Made by a program: the position numbers and the translations under genes. Below the pieces are notes generated by a model, which saw nothing but the letters and a program-made list of their open reading frames with translations, was not told the DNA's origin and ran no database searches. A DNA stretch of 64,000 nt, from contig NZ_CP084028.1 of the NCBI RefSeq assembly GCF_020181595.1, forward strand, positions 1,005,893 to 1,069,892. Reading direction: 5' to 3'. Of the stretch, positions 27,099-36,312 are shown piece by piece. Source of the stretch: [Mycobacterium] vasticus (GTDB taxonomy: Bacteria > Actinomycetota > Actinomycetes > Mycobacteriales > Mycobacteriaceae). Position 1 is the stretch's first letter; every line of letters begins with the position of its first letter.

Positions 27099-28696
27099 GG
27101 TGTGGTCTCCTTCTTGGGCGGGACCTGCGCCAGGGCGCGTTCGGCCAGCGCGGTGATCGTCAGGCTGGGGTTGACCCCGACGTTGGCCGGGATCGCGGCG
27201 CCGTCGGTGACCAGCAGATTCTGGTAGCCGAACGCACGATGGGACGCGTCGATCACGCCGCTGTCCGGGTCGGCGCCGATTACGGCGCCGCCGAGGATGT
27301 GGGCGGTGGTCGGGATGGACAGCAGTGCTTCGGTGAACATCGCCTGCGGAGCCCCGCCGATGTGTCGCTGGATCCAGTCGGCCGCGCGGTAGGCCGCCGG
27401 AATCTTGTCCGGGTTGGGGTTGTCGCGGTCTTGTTCGGTGGTCAGGGTCACGTTGCCGTTGGGCAGCCGGCGCTTGACCTTCAGGCGGATCGCGTTGTCC
27501 AGCGTCTGCATCACCAACAGAATCACCGTCCGGTCCGACCAATTGCGGATTCGCGACGCAGACAGCGCCAGGCGCGGGTGGCGAATCAAGTTGGCCAGCA
27601 GATGGAGCGGCTGGGTCCGCCGGGTGCCGGCCGCGGTCAGCAGCCAGAACAACAGCGACTGCGAGTCCGCGCCACCGCCGTAGGTGACCGGTTCGATGTG
27701 GGTGTCCGGGTCGGGATAGATGCTCGCGGTGATCGCTATCCCGCGGCTGAAGTCATGCCCGCCGTCGGGTGCGGTCACCGCCAGGATCGATTCGCTGTTG
27801 GTGCGCACCAATTCGCCGAGCCGGTCGGAAAGCCGTGGCAGGGAGCCGGCCAGCTTGCACCGGAACAACAGCTTGTTGGTGCCCAGCGGTCCGGCTGCCA
27901 CCACTATGCCGCCCGCGGTCAGCTGCCGACGATCCCCGCGCACCCACGCTCCTGACCGCACATGCGTCACGGAGTACCCGTCGGACCCGTCTGCGGCACC
28001 GAGTGGACGTACGTCGACGACGGTGCGTTCGGGCAGGATGTCCACACCGCGGCGCTCGGCGAAGTACAGGTAGTTCTTGACCAGGGTGTTCTTGGCGTTG
28101 TAGCGGCAGCCGACCATGCACGCCCCGCACTTGATGCAGCCGGCACGCTCGGGTCCCTCGCCCCCGAAGAACGGGTCTTTGACTGTTTTCCCGGGCTCGC
28201 CGAGGAACACCCCGACCCGGGTACGGGTGTAGGTGTCGCCGAAGCCGTTCTCGGTGGCGTAGTCGCGCAGCAGTTTGCCCGCCGCGGAGTCCTCGTCATA
28301 TTCGGTGACGCCGAGCATGTGCTCGGCGGTGTCGTAGTGCGGCGCGAGCTCGGCCTCCCAGTCGGCGAGGTCTTTCCATTGTGGGTCGCCATAGAACGCG
28401 GGCCGGCCCCGGTACAAGGTGTTGGCGTAGCCGAGCGATCCACCGCCGACACCGCAGCCCGACGCTATGAAGATGTCGCGAAACATGGTCAGCCGCAGGA
28501 TGCCCTTCAGTCCGATCTTGGGCATCCAGTAGTAGCGGTTCATCTGCCAGGTCGTCTCGGCGAACTCATCGTCGGCGAACCGGCGGCCCGCCTCCAAAAG
28601 CCCTACCCGGTAGCCCTTCTCGGCCAGCCGCAGCGCCGCCACACTGCCGCCGAAACCTGAACCGATCACCAGCCAGTCATAGTCGTACTTGCTCAT
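27095..28696 (-). CDS. GMC-family FAD oxidoreductase (cholesterol-oxidase-like, ChoD type)
   Basis: 533-aa FAD-dependent alcohol oxidase/dehydrogenase. The Rossmann motif IGSGFGGS is at residues 11-18, 'GCGVGGGSLGYANTLY' follows near 80-95, and the C-terminal FAD/active-site block is 'DGAAIPANVGVNPSLTITALAERA'. It carries the Cys-rich 'CIKCGACMVGC' insertion seen in mycobacterial ChoD-like proteins, possibly an Fe-S or Zn site. Start ATG 28696 follows GGAGG with a 4-nt gap; GTG 28699 is the alternative. No signal peptide. Steroid or other secondary-alcohol oxidation is inferred from similarity to ChoD (Rv3409c). It is coupled to the downstream aldehyde dehydrogenase. Confidence 0.92.
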   Translation of the reverse strand: MSKYDYDWLVIGSGFGGSVAALRLAEKGYRVGLLEAGRRFADDEFAETTWQMNRYYWMPKIGLKGILRLTMFRDIFIASGCGVGGGSLGYANTLYRGRPAFYGDPQWKDLADWEAELAPHYDTAEHMLGVTEYDEDSAAGKLLRDYATENGFGDTYTRTRVGVFLGEPGKTVKDPFFGGEGPERAGCIKCGACMVGCRYNAKNTLVKNYLYFAERRGVDILPERTVVDVRPLGAADGSDGYSVTHVRSGAWVRGDRRQLTAGGIVVAAGPLGTNKLLFRCKLAGSLPRLSDRLGELVRTNSESILAVTAPDGGHDFSRGIAITASIYPDPDTHIEPVTYGGGADSQSLLFWLLTAAGTRRTQPLHLLANLIRHPRLALSASRIRNWSDRTVILLVMQTLDNAIRLKVKRRLPNGNVTLTTEQDRDNPNPDKIPAAYRAADWIQRHIGGAPQAMFTEALLSIPTTAHILGGAVIGADPDSGVIDASHRAFGYQNLLVTDGAAIPANVGVNPSLTITALAERALAQVPPKKETTP

Positions 28697-28761
28697 CACA
28701 CCTCCGCCGGACTAACGATGTTGCGTCTGAAGATCTTGCCGTTCGGCCCCCTGAGTGCGGG

Positions 28762-28974
28762 TCAGCCTCGCGCTGTCGCCAAGCTGGTAGCGGGCCTGCT
28801 TGGGATGTGGTGGCGGGCGGACGTGGCCTCGAGTCGCTGCGAGATGGTGGAGTTCCGTCCCGCCATTCGCCGAATCCCGCGGGCGATCGAGGGCGCAAGC
28901 GCAAGGCCGATCACGAACCACAACGGGGAGAGGATTCCCGCCAGAGCCACGGCCAGGAGCAGGTAGCCATCCAT
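28762..28974 (-). CDS. Small single-pass membrane protein
   Basis: 70-aa ORF starting MDGYLLLAVALAGILS, with one or two hydrophobic helices (about 4-27) and a basic C-terminal tail rich in Arg/Ser/Thr. GAAGG lies about 12 nt before the ATG. It lies between the MFS transporter and the GMC oxidoreductase on the same strand and may belong to that operon. I do not recognise the family. Codon use resembles its neighbours; existence as a real gene is likely but not certain. Confidence 0.5.
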   Translation of the reverse strand: MDGYLLLAVALAGILSPLWFVIGLALAPSIARGIRRMAGRNSTISQRLEATSARHHIPSRPATSLATARG

Positions 28975-29050
28975 GGGTTTACTCGCCTTCTCTTGAAATG
29001 GGTTATGTGGTAGCCGGTTTTGCGGCCGCATGTCACCGGAATTCGTTGCC

Positions 29051-29066
29051 GTTCACACTCGTGAAC
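29051..29066. promoter_or_regulatory. Palindrome GTTCAC-N4-GTGAAC, candidate operator
   Basis: A perfect 6-4-6 inverted repeat lies in the 205-bp gap between the MFS gene and the small ORF/GMC/ALDH genes, upstream of the latter on the minus strand. The size and symmetry are those of a dimeric-regulator site. The regulator is unknown. Confidence 0.45.
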
Positions 29067-29122
29067 TGGGTCTCCAGGCGTGACAAAAATTACCCAGCTC
29101 ACACCATCGGCGACTACGTCGT

Positions 29123-29142
29123 GCGGAAACGACGTTTTCCGC
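29123..29142. promoter_or_regulatory. Perfect inverted repeat GCGGAAA-N6-TTTCCGC
   Basis: A 7-6-7 hairpin-forming repeat 38 bp past the MFS stop. It may end the MFS transcript (no U-tract follows, so it is not a classical terminator) or act as a second operator for the downstream genes. Confidence 0.45.
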
Positions 29143-29179
29143 GGCTGTTGTCGGTTGGGAACGAAAGGCTGCCGACGGG

Positions 29180-30502
29180 TCAGACCGTGTTTGACGGTTT
29201 TCGCTGGCCGGCAGCACCGAGAACCACGACCACCACCGCGGCGGCCAGTGACAGCGCCCCGACCACCCACAGGCCGGCCCTGCTGCTGCCGGTCAGGTCT
29301 GTCAGCCAGCCCGTGACGTAGGGACCGCCGAAACCGCTGACGTTGCCCAGGGAGTTGATCAACGCGATGCCGCCGGCCGCCGCGGTTCCGGTGAGGAACG
29401 TCGACGGCAGCGCCCAGAAGACCGGCATCGCGCACATGATCGAGCACGTCGACAGCGTGATCGCGACCATCGCCAGGTACGGGTTGCTCATGTAGAGCGC
29501 CGCGGGAATGCTCACGCCGCCGACGATCGCCGGGATCGCCACATGCCAGACGCGTTCCCCGGTCCGATCGGAGTGACGCGCCCACGGCACCATGGCCACA
29601 GCCGCGATGGCCCAAGGAATGGCGATCACGATGCCGCGCCCGATGACGCTCAGCGCAATGCCGTACTGCTGCTCGAACCCGGCGACAATCGTCGGAAGGA
29701 AGAACCCGACGGCGTAGAGCCCGTAGACGATTCCGAAGTAGACGAACGCCAGGGCCAGCATTCTGGGGTGGGTCAGCGCCTTTTTCAGCGGCCAATGCCC
29801 ATCGGCTGCCGCCTGCTCGTCGGTCAGGGTGGTTTCCAGCCACTGCCGTTCATCGTCATCGAGCCAATGTGCCTGTGTCGGCCGGTCGGTCAGGTAGAAC
29901 CAACAGACGAACGCCAGCGCAACGGCCGGCAGCCCCTCGGCCACAAACATCACCCGCCAGCCGGACAGCCCGAATATGCCTTGGCCCCAGTCGATCACCA
30001 GTGACGACAGGGTGGAGCCGACTGCCGTCGACACCGGCACCGCCACCATGAACAGCGACACGGCCTGCGACCGCTGCCGCTGCGGGAACCAGAACGTCAG
30101 GTACAAGATGATGCCCGGGAAGAATCCGGCCTCGGCCACCCCCAACAGGAACCGCAGCGCCACCAGCGTCGGCGCGTTCGGAACGAAAGCGATTGCGGTG
30201 CTGACGATTCCCCAGGTCAACATGATGCGGGCCAGCCAGCGCCGGCCGCCGAAGCGGTGCAGTGCGATGTTGGACGGTATCTCCAGCAGCAGGTAACCGA
30301 AGAAGAAGATCCCCGAGGCGAACCCGAACGTCGTCGCTGTCATGCCGAGCTCGGCGTTCATCCCGTTGGGCCCGGCGAAGCCGATGTTGACACGGTCGAG
30401 GTAGTTGACGAAGTAGAGCAGCCCCAGGAACGGGATCAGGCGCCGCGACACCTTCGCGATCGCCGAGGTGCCCGCCGCAGACGCAGCGGGTTCGGCGTTC
30501 AT
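29180..30502 (-). CDS. MFS transporter, anion:cation symporter-like
   Basis: 440-aa polytopic protein with 12 predicted helices in two halves. Helix-1 motif 'LLYFVNYLDRVNIGFAG' and 'GYLLLEIPSNIALHRFGGRRWLARIM' with the following 'GVAEAGFFPGIILYLTFWFP' are hallmarks of the ACS family (phthalate, tartrate, galactonate and similar organic-anion importers). A central cytoplasmic loop lies at about 205-235. It starts 10 bp after the fum stop on the same strand, so it can be cotranscribed with fum. Substrate is probably an organic acid; nothing in the sequence is more specific. Confidence 0.92.
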   Translation of the reverse strand: MNAEPAASAAGTSAIAKVSRRLIPFLGLLYFVNYLDRVNIGFAGPNGMNAELGMTATTFGFASGIFFFGYLLLEIPSNIALHRFGGRRWLARIMLTWGIVSTAIAFVPNAPTLVALRFLLGVAEAGFFPGIILYLTFWFPQRQRSQAVSLFMVAVPVSTAVGSTLSSLVIDWGQGIFGLSGWRVMFVAEGLPAVALAFVCWFYLTDRPTQAHWLDDDERQWLETTLTDEQAAADGHWPLKKALTHPRMLALAFVYFGIVYGLYAVGFFLPTIVAGFEQQYGIALSVIGRGIVIAIPWAIAAVAMVPWARHSDRTGERVWHVAIPAIVGGVSIPAALYMSNPYLAMVAITLSTCSIMCAMPVFWALPSTFLTGTAAAGGIALINSLGNVSGFGGPYVTGWLTDLTGSSRAGLWVVGALSLAAAVVVVVLGAAGQRKPSNTV

Positions 30503-30512
30503 CGGTTGCGGC

Positions 30513-31907
30513 TCAGTCCTTCACCTTGGCCATCGCCAGCACGTCGAGGCGCTTGTCCAGCTCGGCCTCGGACAGCTTGTCGCCGATCAGGCCGCGGTCG
30601 ATCACGGTCTGGCGAATGGTCTTACGCTCCTTGAGGGCTTGCTTGGCCACCGCGGCGGCCTCCTCGTAGCCGATCGCGGAGTTCAGCGGCGTCACGATCG
30701 ACGGGCTGGACTCGGCCAGCTCCCGCAGGTGCTCGGTGTTGGCGACCAGTCCGACGATGCAGCGCTCGGCGAACAGTCGCGAGACGTTGCTCAGCAGCGT
30801 GAAGGACTCCAGCATGTTGCGGGCCATCATCGGGATGTAGACGTTGAGCTCGAAGGCACCGTTGCCGCCGCCCCAGGCGATCGCCGCGTCGTTGCCGATA
30901 ACCTGTGCCGCCACCTGGGTGACCGCCTCGGGCAGAACGGGATTGACCTTGCCCGGCATGATCGAGCTGCCCGGCTGCAGGTCCGGCAACTGGATCTCAG
31001 CCAGACCGGTGAGCGGGCCTGAGCCCATCCAGCGGACGTCGTTGGCGATCTTGGTCAGCGACACCGCGATGGTGCGCAGCGCGCCGGACGCCTCGACCAG
31101 GCCGTCACGCGCCGCCTGGGCCTCGAACGAGTTAGCCGCGGTCCGCAGCTCGGTGATGCCGGTCTCGGCGACCAGAACCGCAACCACCTTGGCGCCGAAG
31201 CCATCCGGGGCGTTGAGTCCGGTGCCGACGGCGGTGCCGCCGATCGCCAGCTCACCCAGGCGCGGAAGGGTGGCCTGCACGCGCTCGATTCCGGCAGCGA
31301 TCTGGCGGGCGTAGCCGGAGAACTCCTGGCCCAGGGTCACCGGCACAGCATCCATCAGGTGGGTGCGGCCCGACTTCACCACGGTGCGCCATTCGGCAGC
31401 CTTGGCGGCCAGCGCGTCATGCAGTATCTGCAGCGACGGAATCAGGTGGCGCACAGCGGCTTCGGTGGCCGCGATGTGGGTGGCGGTCGGGAAGGTGTCG
31501 TTGGACGACTGCGACATGTTCACGTCGTCGTTGGGGTGCACCGTCACGCCGGCCGCCGCGGCGATCGAGGCGATCACCTCGTTGGTGTTCATGTTCGAGC
31601 TGGTGCCCGAGCCGGTCTGGAACACATCGATGGGGAACTGGTCGTCGTGCTTACCGTCGGCGATCTCGGCGGCGGCGGCCTTGATGGCCGCGGCCTTCTC
31701 CGGGGCGAGCAGGCCCAGGTCGGCGTTCACCTGCGCGCAGGCGCTCTTGAGCAGGCCCAGCGCCCGGATCTGGGTGCGCTCCAGGCCACGCCCGGAGATC
31801 GGGAAGTTCTCCACCGCGCGCTGGGTCTGGGCGCGCCACAACGCATTCACCGGAACCCGGACCTCGCCCATGGTGTCGTGTTCGATGCGGTATTCGGTCT
31901 CGCTCAT
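30513..31907 (-). CDS. fum: Class II fumarate hydratase
   Basis: Tetrameric, iron-independent TCA-cycle enzyme converting fumarate and malate. The length of 464 aa is typical. The C-terminal superfamily signature '[11 protein letters not shown]' is at about 315-325. '[16 protein letters not shown]' and '[17 protein letters not shown]' contribute the shared active sites. It lies 25 bp downstream of glpX on the same strand (an Rv1099c-Rv1098c arrangement), so it is probably in an operon linking gluconeogenesis and the TCA cycle. GAGGA lies about 10 nt before the ATG. Confidence 0.98.
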   Translation of the reverse strand: MSETEYRIEHDTMGEVRVPVNALWRAQTQRAVENFPISGRGLERTQIRALGLLKSACAQVNADLGLLAPEKAAAIKAAAAEIADGKHDDQFPIDVFQTGSGTSSNMNTNEVIASIAAAAGVTVHPNDDVNMSQSSNDTFPTATHIAATEAAVRHLIPSLQILHDALAAKAAEWRTVVKSGRTHLMDAVPVTLGQEFSGYARQIAAGIERVQATLPRLGELAIGGTAVGTGLNAPDGFGAKVVAVLVAETGITELRTAANSFEAQAARDGLVEASGALRTIAVSLTKIANDVRWMGSGPLTGLAEIQLPDLQPGSSIMPGKVNPVLPEAVTQVAAQVIGNDAAIAWGGGNGAFELNVYIPMMARNMLESFTLLSNVSRLFAERCIVGLVANTEHLRELAESSPSIVTPLNSAIGYEEAAAVAKQALKERKTIRQTVIDRGLIGDKLSEAELDKRLDVLAMAKVKD

Positions 31908-31932
31908 TGCTATGCAGTCCTCGGGTAGTCGG

Positions 31933-32964
31933 TCAGGGCAGGGGATAGGCGGCGCTGGAATCGCCGGTGAAGTCGACCGCCGAGTACTCGTTGAGCTTCG
32001 ACAGCCGGTGGTAGGCCTCGATCATCCGGACGGTGCCGGACTTGGAGCGCATCACGATCGACTGGGTGGTGCAGCCGCCGGGGTAGTAACGCACTCCCTT
32101 GAGCAGGTCGCCGTCGGTGACCCCGGTGGCGCAGAAGAACACGTTCTCGCCGGAGACCAGATGCTCGGTCGTCAGCACCTCGTCGAGGTCGTAGCCGGCG
32201 TCCAGGGCCTTGCGCCGCTCGGCGTCGTCGGTGGGCGCCAACTGGGCCTGGATCGCGCCGCCCATGCAGCGGATCGCGGCGGCGGCGATGATGCCCTCCG
32301 GGGTGCCGCCGATCCCGGCCAGCATGTCGGTGCCCGAGTCGGGCCGGCATGCCGAGATGGCCCCGGCCACGTCGCCGTCGGAGATCAGCCGGATCCGGGC
32401 GCCGGTGGCCCGGGCGTCGGCGATCAGCTGGGCGTGCCTCGGACGGTCCAGGATGCACACCGTCATGTCCCGGGGGGACAGGTTCTTGACCTTGGCGACC
32501 GCCTTGATGTTCTCGGCGATCGGCTTGGTGATGTCGAGGACGTCGGCGGCGTCGGGGCCGACGGCGATCTTGTTCATGTAGAACACCGCCGACGGGTCGA
32601 ACATCGCGCCGCGCTCGGCAACCGCCAGCACCGAGATGGCGTTGGGCATGCCCTTGCTCATCAGGGTGGTGCCGTCGACGGGATCGACGGCGAAGTCGCA
32701 GTCGGGGCCGTCACCGTTCCCGACCTCTTCGCCGTTGTAGAGCATCGGAGCGTGGTCCTTCTCGCCCTCGCCGATCACCACGACGCCGCGCATCGACACC
32801 GAGTTGACCAGTTCGCGCATCGCGTCGACGGCCGCGCCGTCGCCGCCTTCCTTGTCGCCGCGGCCGACCCAGCGGCCCGAGGCCATGGCCCCGGCCTCGG
32901 TAACCCGCACCAGCTCCATGGCCAGGTTGCGGTCTGGAGCTTCTCGTCGAGGGGGTCCCGTCAT
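31933..32964 (-). CDS. glpX: Class II fructose-1,6-bisphosphatase
   Basis: Gluconeogenic phosphatase of the lithium-sensitive FIG superfamily, essential in mycobacteria for growth on fatty acids. Motifs are '[15 protein letters not shown]', the metal-binding '[12 protein letters not shown]', and '[18 protein letters not shown]'. The frame gives 343 aa from ATG 32964. GTG 32973, three codons earlier with a GGGAG 11 nt upstream, is an equally possible start. The next gene is divergent only 64 bp away, so their promoters must overlap. Confidence 0.97.
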   Translation of the reverse strand: MTGPPRREAPDRNLAMELVRVTEAGAMASGRWVGRGDKEGGDGAAVDAMRELVNSVSMRGVVVIGEGEKDHAPMLYNGEEVGNGDGPDCDFAVDPVDGTTLMSKGMPNAISVLAVAERGAMFDPSAVFYMNKIAVGPDAADVLDITKPIAENIKAVAKVKNLSPRDMTVCILDRPRHAQLIADARATGARIRLISDGDVAGAISACRPDSGTDMLAGIGGTPEGIIAAAAIRCMGGAIQAQLAPTDDAERRKALDAGYDLDEVLTTEHLVSGENVFFCATGVTDGDLLKGVRYYPGGCTTQSIVMRSKSGTVRMIEAYHRLSKLNEYSAVDFTGDSSAAYPLP

Positions 32965-33028
32965 GGCAGTCACGGTTGCTGATTCTCCCAGAACCGGATC
33001 AGCGTCACTGAGCTGGGATACTGGCAGC

Positions 33029-33670
33029 GTGACCGCAGAGCCCCCGCCGACGCCCCACCCCGCCCCGAGGCCCGCCAAGCCGCGCCTGCTGCAGGACGGG
33101 CGGGACATGTTCTGGTCGATTGCGCCGCTGGTCGTGGCCTGTATCGTGCTGGCCGGCCTGGCCGGGACCTGCTCGTTTCGTCCGGGGCGGATGGAGGCGG
33201 GGCCGGTGCCGTCCTACGACGTCGTCACCGCCCTCAACGCCGACGCGCAGACCTTCGGCTTCCCGGTCCGCAAGCCCGACCTGCCCGAGGGCTGGCAGCC
33301 CAACTCCGGGGGCCGCGGGAGCATCACCGACGGGCACGCCGACGCGACCGGCCAGCGGCTGCGGGCGGTCACCTCGCGGGTGGGCTACGTCAGCCCGAAC
33401 GGGATGTATGTGAGCCTGACCCAGAGCAACGCCGACGAGGTCCCGCTGGTGGCCTCCATCCAGCCCGGACTGCATCCGACCGGGGCCCAGGACGTCGACG
33501 GCACCCGCTGGGTGGTTTACGAAGGGGACGGCAAGCGGGTGTGGACAACCCGCCTGACCTCGAAGGCCGGGGCGACGCAGCTGGCGATCACCGGCGCGGC
33601 CAGTGCCGACGACTTCCGGGTGCTGGCCGCGGCCGTGCAGTCGCAGGCGCCGCTACCGGCGCAGCGATAG
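33029..33670 (+). CDS. DUF4245-like membrane-anchored protein
   Basis: 213-aa protein with a Pro-rich N-terminus, one transmembrane helix at about 32-50 ([19 protein letters not shown]) and an extracytoplasmic domain of about 160 residues. That domain contains '[18 protein letters not shown]' and '[18 protein letters not shown]', features of the actinobacterial DUF4245 family found beside glpX (Rv1100-like). Function is unknown, probably envelope associated. GTG 33029 is preferred over much longer in-frame starts that run back through glpX. A GATACT box 6 nt upstream is a near-match to a leaderless -10. Confidence 0.83.
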   Translation: MTAEPPPTPHPAPRPAKPRLLQDGRDMFWSIAPLVVACIVLAGLAGTCSFRPGRMEAGPVPSYDVVTALNADAQTFGFPVRKPDLPEGWQPNSGGRGSITDGHADATGQRLRAVTSRVGYVSPNGMYVSLTQSNADEVPLVASIQPGLHPTGAQDVDGTRWVVYEGDGKRVWTTRLTSKAGATQLAITGAASADDFRVLAAAVQSQAPLPAQR

Positions 33671-33680
33671 GGGTTACGCG

Positions 33681-34826
33681 TCAGCGCGAGAACACCCGCC
33701 GCAGTCCGCTCCACCGGCGCGGTTTGGGTTCCGCGGGCTCCTCGGACTCTTCCTGGGGGCTGTCCAGCGGCACACCGTGATACACCGCCAGGTAGACGTC
33801 GATGGTGGTCACGATGATGATCATCAGCACCGGGCCGATCACGACGCCCCAGAACCCGAACATGCCGATCCCGGCGAAGACGGCCAGCAGCATCAGCGCG
33901 GAATTGAGCCGGGCGTCGCGTGGCACCAGGATCGGGCGCAGGAAGTTGTCGATGTTGGTCACCACGATCAGGTGGAACGCCACCACGAACACCCCGCCGG
34001 CGACGTTGCCGAACAGTGCCATGCCGATGCCGAACGGGATGGTCACGATGCCGCCGCCGAGCGGGATGATCGACAGCGCGGTCAGCAGGATCGCGAAGAC
34101 GAAGAACGCCTGGTGGAACCCGGCGATATAGATCGAGGCGGCCCCGGCGACGCCTTGGCAGAACGCGATGACGAACTGCCCGCCGACGGTTCCGCGCACC
34201 ATCGAACCCATCTTGGCCAGGTACAGGTCGGTGACCTCGGCGCCCAATGGGTTGAGCCGGCGGATCAGGGTCTGCAACTCCTCGCGGTTGGTCAGCATCG
34301 CCAGGAACACGTACAAGAAGATGATCGCCGAGGTCACCGCGCCCACCGCACCGCCGACGGCACCCTGCAGCACGTGCAGCAGCAGCTCACCGCCCTTCTG
34401 CGCGACATTGACCATCGCCTCGCGCACCCAGTCCATGGTCAGCTCGACATGCACGAACGGAATCCGTGCCAGCAGGCCGTTGGCGAATTTCAGCGCCTTG
34501 TCGCCCAGTGTGGTGGGGTCGGTGGCCTGCACCCACTGCGCCACGTCGCCGGCTGTGCGGGTGATCTGAGCGACGGCCAGAAAGATCGACAGGCCCACCG
34601 GGACGATCACGGCGACCAGTGCGGCCAACAGCGTGCCGGTGGCCGCCAGACCCGTGGGCATCCGCCGCTCCAGGGCGCGGAACAACGGAGTGAACAGGTA
34701 GGCGCCCACCGCGGCCACCACGATCAGCACGAAATAGCCGCGCAGGAAGAAGGCGCCGAACGCCAGCGCGATCACGGTGAAGACCGCCAGGGCGCGGCGT
34801 TGGGACAGCGTGAATTCTTGGTTCAT
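33681..34826 (-). CDS. AI-2E transporter family permease
   Basis: 381-aa integral membrane protein with about eight helices and the conserved C-terminal family block 'GGGIVTIPFGIGMALFGNVAGGVFVVAFHLIVVTNIDNFLRPILV'. Family members include putative AI-2 exporters and Na+/H+ antiporters; the actual substrate in mycobacteria (Rv1101c-like) is unknown. The C-terminal 35 residues are charged and cytoplasmic. The ATG overlaps the stop of the upstream epimerase gene (ATGA). Confidence 0.92.
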   Translation of the reverse strand: MNQEFTLSQRRALAVFTVIALAFGAFFLRGYFVLIVVAAVGAYLFTPLFRALERRMPTGLAATGTLLAALVAVIVPVGLSIFLAVAQITRTAGDVAQWVQATDPTTLGDKALKFANGLLARIPFVHVELTMDWVREAMVNVAQKGGELLLHVLQGAVGGAVGAVTSAIIFLYVFLAMLTNREELQTLIRRLNPLGAEVTDLYLAKMGSMVRGTVGGQFVIAFCQGVAGAASIYIAGFHQAFFVFAILLTALSIIPLGGGIVTIPFGIGMALFGNVAGGVFVVAFHLIVVTNIDNFLRPILVPRDARLNSALMLLAVFAGIGMFGFWGVVIGPVLMIIIVTTIDVYLAVYHGVPLDSPQEESEEPAEPKPRRWSGLRRVFSR

Positions 34827-35872
34827 GGGCGGGGGTCACTCCACTTGTCGCCGATAGCCCGCCACGGATCGGCGAACTTGTTGTCGGTGCGGTAGTAGGG
34901 AGCGCGCAACTGCAGTACGACGCGGGCCAGTGGGGCAACCGCCCGCAGCAGGAAGCGGGTGACGCCGGCTCGGGCCGCCGTCTCGACGAGCATGTCCGGC
35001 CAGGAGTGGTGCTGGAAGCCCAGCGCCTCCTGGGCGCGGCTCGAGTCCATCCAGTCGGTGTTGAACCAGTCCTCGTTGTCGTCGGGATTGCCCGGCAGCC
35101 CGGCTGGCAGACCATTGACCAAGCCCAACGCGGCGGCCATGGCAGGTGCGACGTCGCGCTGGATCTGCCGGTGCGAGTCGTCGCCGCCGATCAGCAGGGT
35201 TTCTCCGACGACGGGCGCGATGGTGGCCGCGGCGAACGCGGATGCGACGTCGCGGACGTCGACGGTCTGCAGCCTGCCGTCGGCGGGGAGCAGTTGCTCG
35301 AGATACAGATTGTCGAGCTTCATGTAGGAGCCCGGGTCGACGGTCATCACCCCGCCCAGCCGCAGGATCACCCAGTCCAGCCCGGAGCCGCGAACCAGCA
35401 GTTCGGCCTGCACCTTGTGATCGCCGTAGACGTCGGCGGGGTTGGTCGGGGTGTCGGCGGTCAGCACGCCCGAGACGGTGTGGGGGTTGCGGGAGCCGTA
35501 CACCGCGATGCTGGAGGCCTGCACGAAGCGAGACGGCTCCGGCTGGTGAGCCGCCGCCGCCAACAGGTGCCCGGTGGCCTCGACGTTGACCTTGCGTGCC
35601 AGCTCTCGGTGCATATAGATGAACGGCGGGATTACCGCGGCCAGGTGGATGATCGCGGCCGGCTTGACGGTGCTGACCAGGTCGTCGACGGCCGCTGCGT
35701 CGGTGAGGTCGGCGTAGCGGACCTGTACCGCTACCGGCAGATCGGCCGCGGCTTTGCGGTTGGCGGGGGTGTCGAGGTCGGTCGCGACCACGGGGCGCCC
35801 GTCGGCTGCCAGACGCCTGACCGTGGCCGATCCCACTAACCCGAACGCGCCGGTGACCAGCACCGTGTCCAC
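34823..35872 (-). CDS. NAD(P)-dependent epimerase/dehydratase (extended SDR)
   Basis: 349-aa extended short-chain dehydrogenase. The nucleotide-binding motif TGAFGLVGS is at residues 7-15, the active-site Tyr-x3-Lys is 'YGDHK' (about 147-151) with Ser in 'QASSIAVYGS'. The C-terminal substrate domain ends with a hydrophobic Arg-rich tail 'TRFLLRAVAPLARVVLQLRAPYYRT', possibly membrane-associated. The GTG start at 35872 follows a strong AAGGAGGT. It is coupled to the permease gene. Substrate (nucleotide sugar or sterol-like) cannot be told. Confidence 0.9.
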   Translation of the reverse strand: MDTVLVTGAFGLVGSATVRRLAADGRPVVATDLDTPANRKAAADLPVAVQVRYADLTDAAAVDDLVSTVKPAAIIHLAAVIPPFIYMHRELARKVNVEATGHLLAAAAHQPEPSRFVQASSIAVYGSRNPHTVSGVLTADTPTNPADVYGDHKVQAELLVRGSGLDWVILRLGGVMTVDPGSYMKLDNLYLEQLLPADGRLQTVDVRDVASAFAAATIAPVVGETLLIGGDDSHRQIQRDVAPAMAAALGLVNGLPAGLPGNPDDNEDWFNTDWMDSSRAQEALGFQHHSWPDMLVETAARAGVTRFLLRAVAPLARVVLQLRAPYYRTDNKFADPWRAIGDKWSDPRP

Positions 35873-35935
35873 GGCACCTCCTTCGTGACAGCGAGCGTTT
35901 CGCGGAGCACCCTAGACACTACGGAGGTGATTGCG

Positions 35936-36214
35936 ATGTATGACGCAAAGCTGGACCCCAACTGGCATGTCGACATTGAGTTCGGTGAGGACGAGACCCA
36001 CACGCGGGCGACGGTGCGCGCGGATTTCGGCACCGGGGAAACCATGATCACGCGGGGTGACGCCTATCGGCACCCCAAGGATGCCCGTCAGCCGATGGTC
36101 GGCGAGGAGATCGCCGCGGCCCGGGGGTTGATCGCCTTGGGCACCGCGTTGCTGGAGACCGCCTCGATGCAGATCGAGCAGTCCACCCACCATCCGGTGC
36201 ATCTGTACCGCTGA
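35936..36214 (+). CDS. DUF1876 (dsRBD-like) small protein
   Basis: 92-aa protein of the actinobacterial DUF1876 family: 'WHVDIEFGEDETHTRATVRADF' beta-strands followed by two helices ('GEEIAAARGLIALGTALLETASMQIEQ'). Its alpha-beta layout has been likened to dsRNA-binding domains. A GGAGGTGA ribosome-binding site 8 nt before ATG 35936 decides the start over the longer frame. Paralogues in mycobacteria are often stress- or dormancy-induced; nothing here shows that directly. Confidence 0.85.
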   Translation: MYDAKLDPNWHVDIEFGEDETHTRATVRADFGTGETMITRGDAYRHPKDARQPMVGEEIAAARGLIALGTALLETASMQIEQSTHHPVHLYR

Positions 36215-36268
36215 GGAGGGTGAACGCCCGAATCCGGCATAAGACTCGCTGGTAGCGGCGGAGAAGCC

Positions 36269-36303
36269 TATTCTTTGCCGATCGGACAGGTTCGCTGATC
36301 GGC
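36269..36303 (+). promoter_or_regulatory. Shared promoter/leader 1: TATTCT plus 5' hairpin
   Basis: The -10 TATTCT is at 36269-36274. GCCGATC at 36277-36283 pairs perfectly with GATCGGC at 36297-36303 (13-nt loop). If transcription starts about 7 nt after the -10, the hairpin sits at the mRNA 5' end, just before the ATG at 36313. The same layout precedes the two paralogues. Confidence 0.5.
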
Positions 36304-36312
36304 GGCGTCGGG

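Noticed and set aside
29123..29142. Intrinsic terminator after the MFS gene
   Set aside because: A perfect hairpin is present, but no T-run follows on the transcribed strand, so it is listed only as an inverted repeat.
31363..32982. 539-codon plus-strand open frame
   Set aside because: Complementary frame of fum and glpX; no ribosome-binding site and low-complexity composition.
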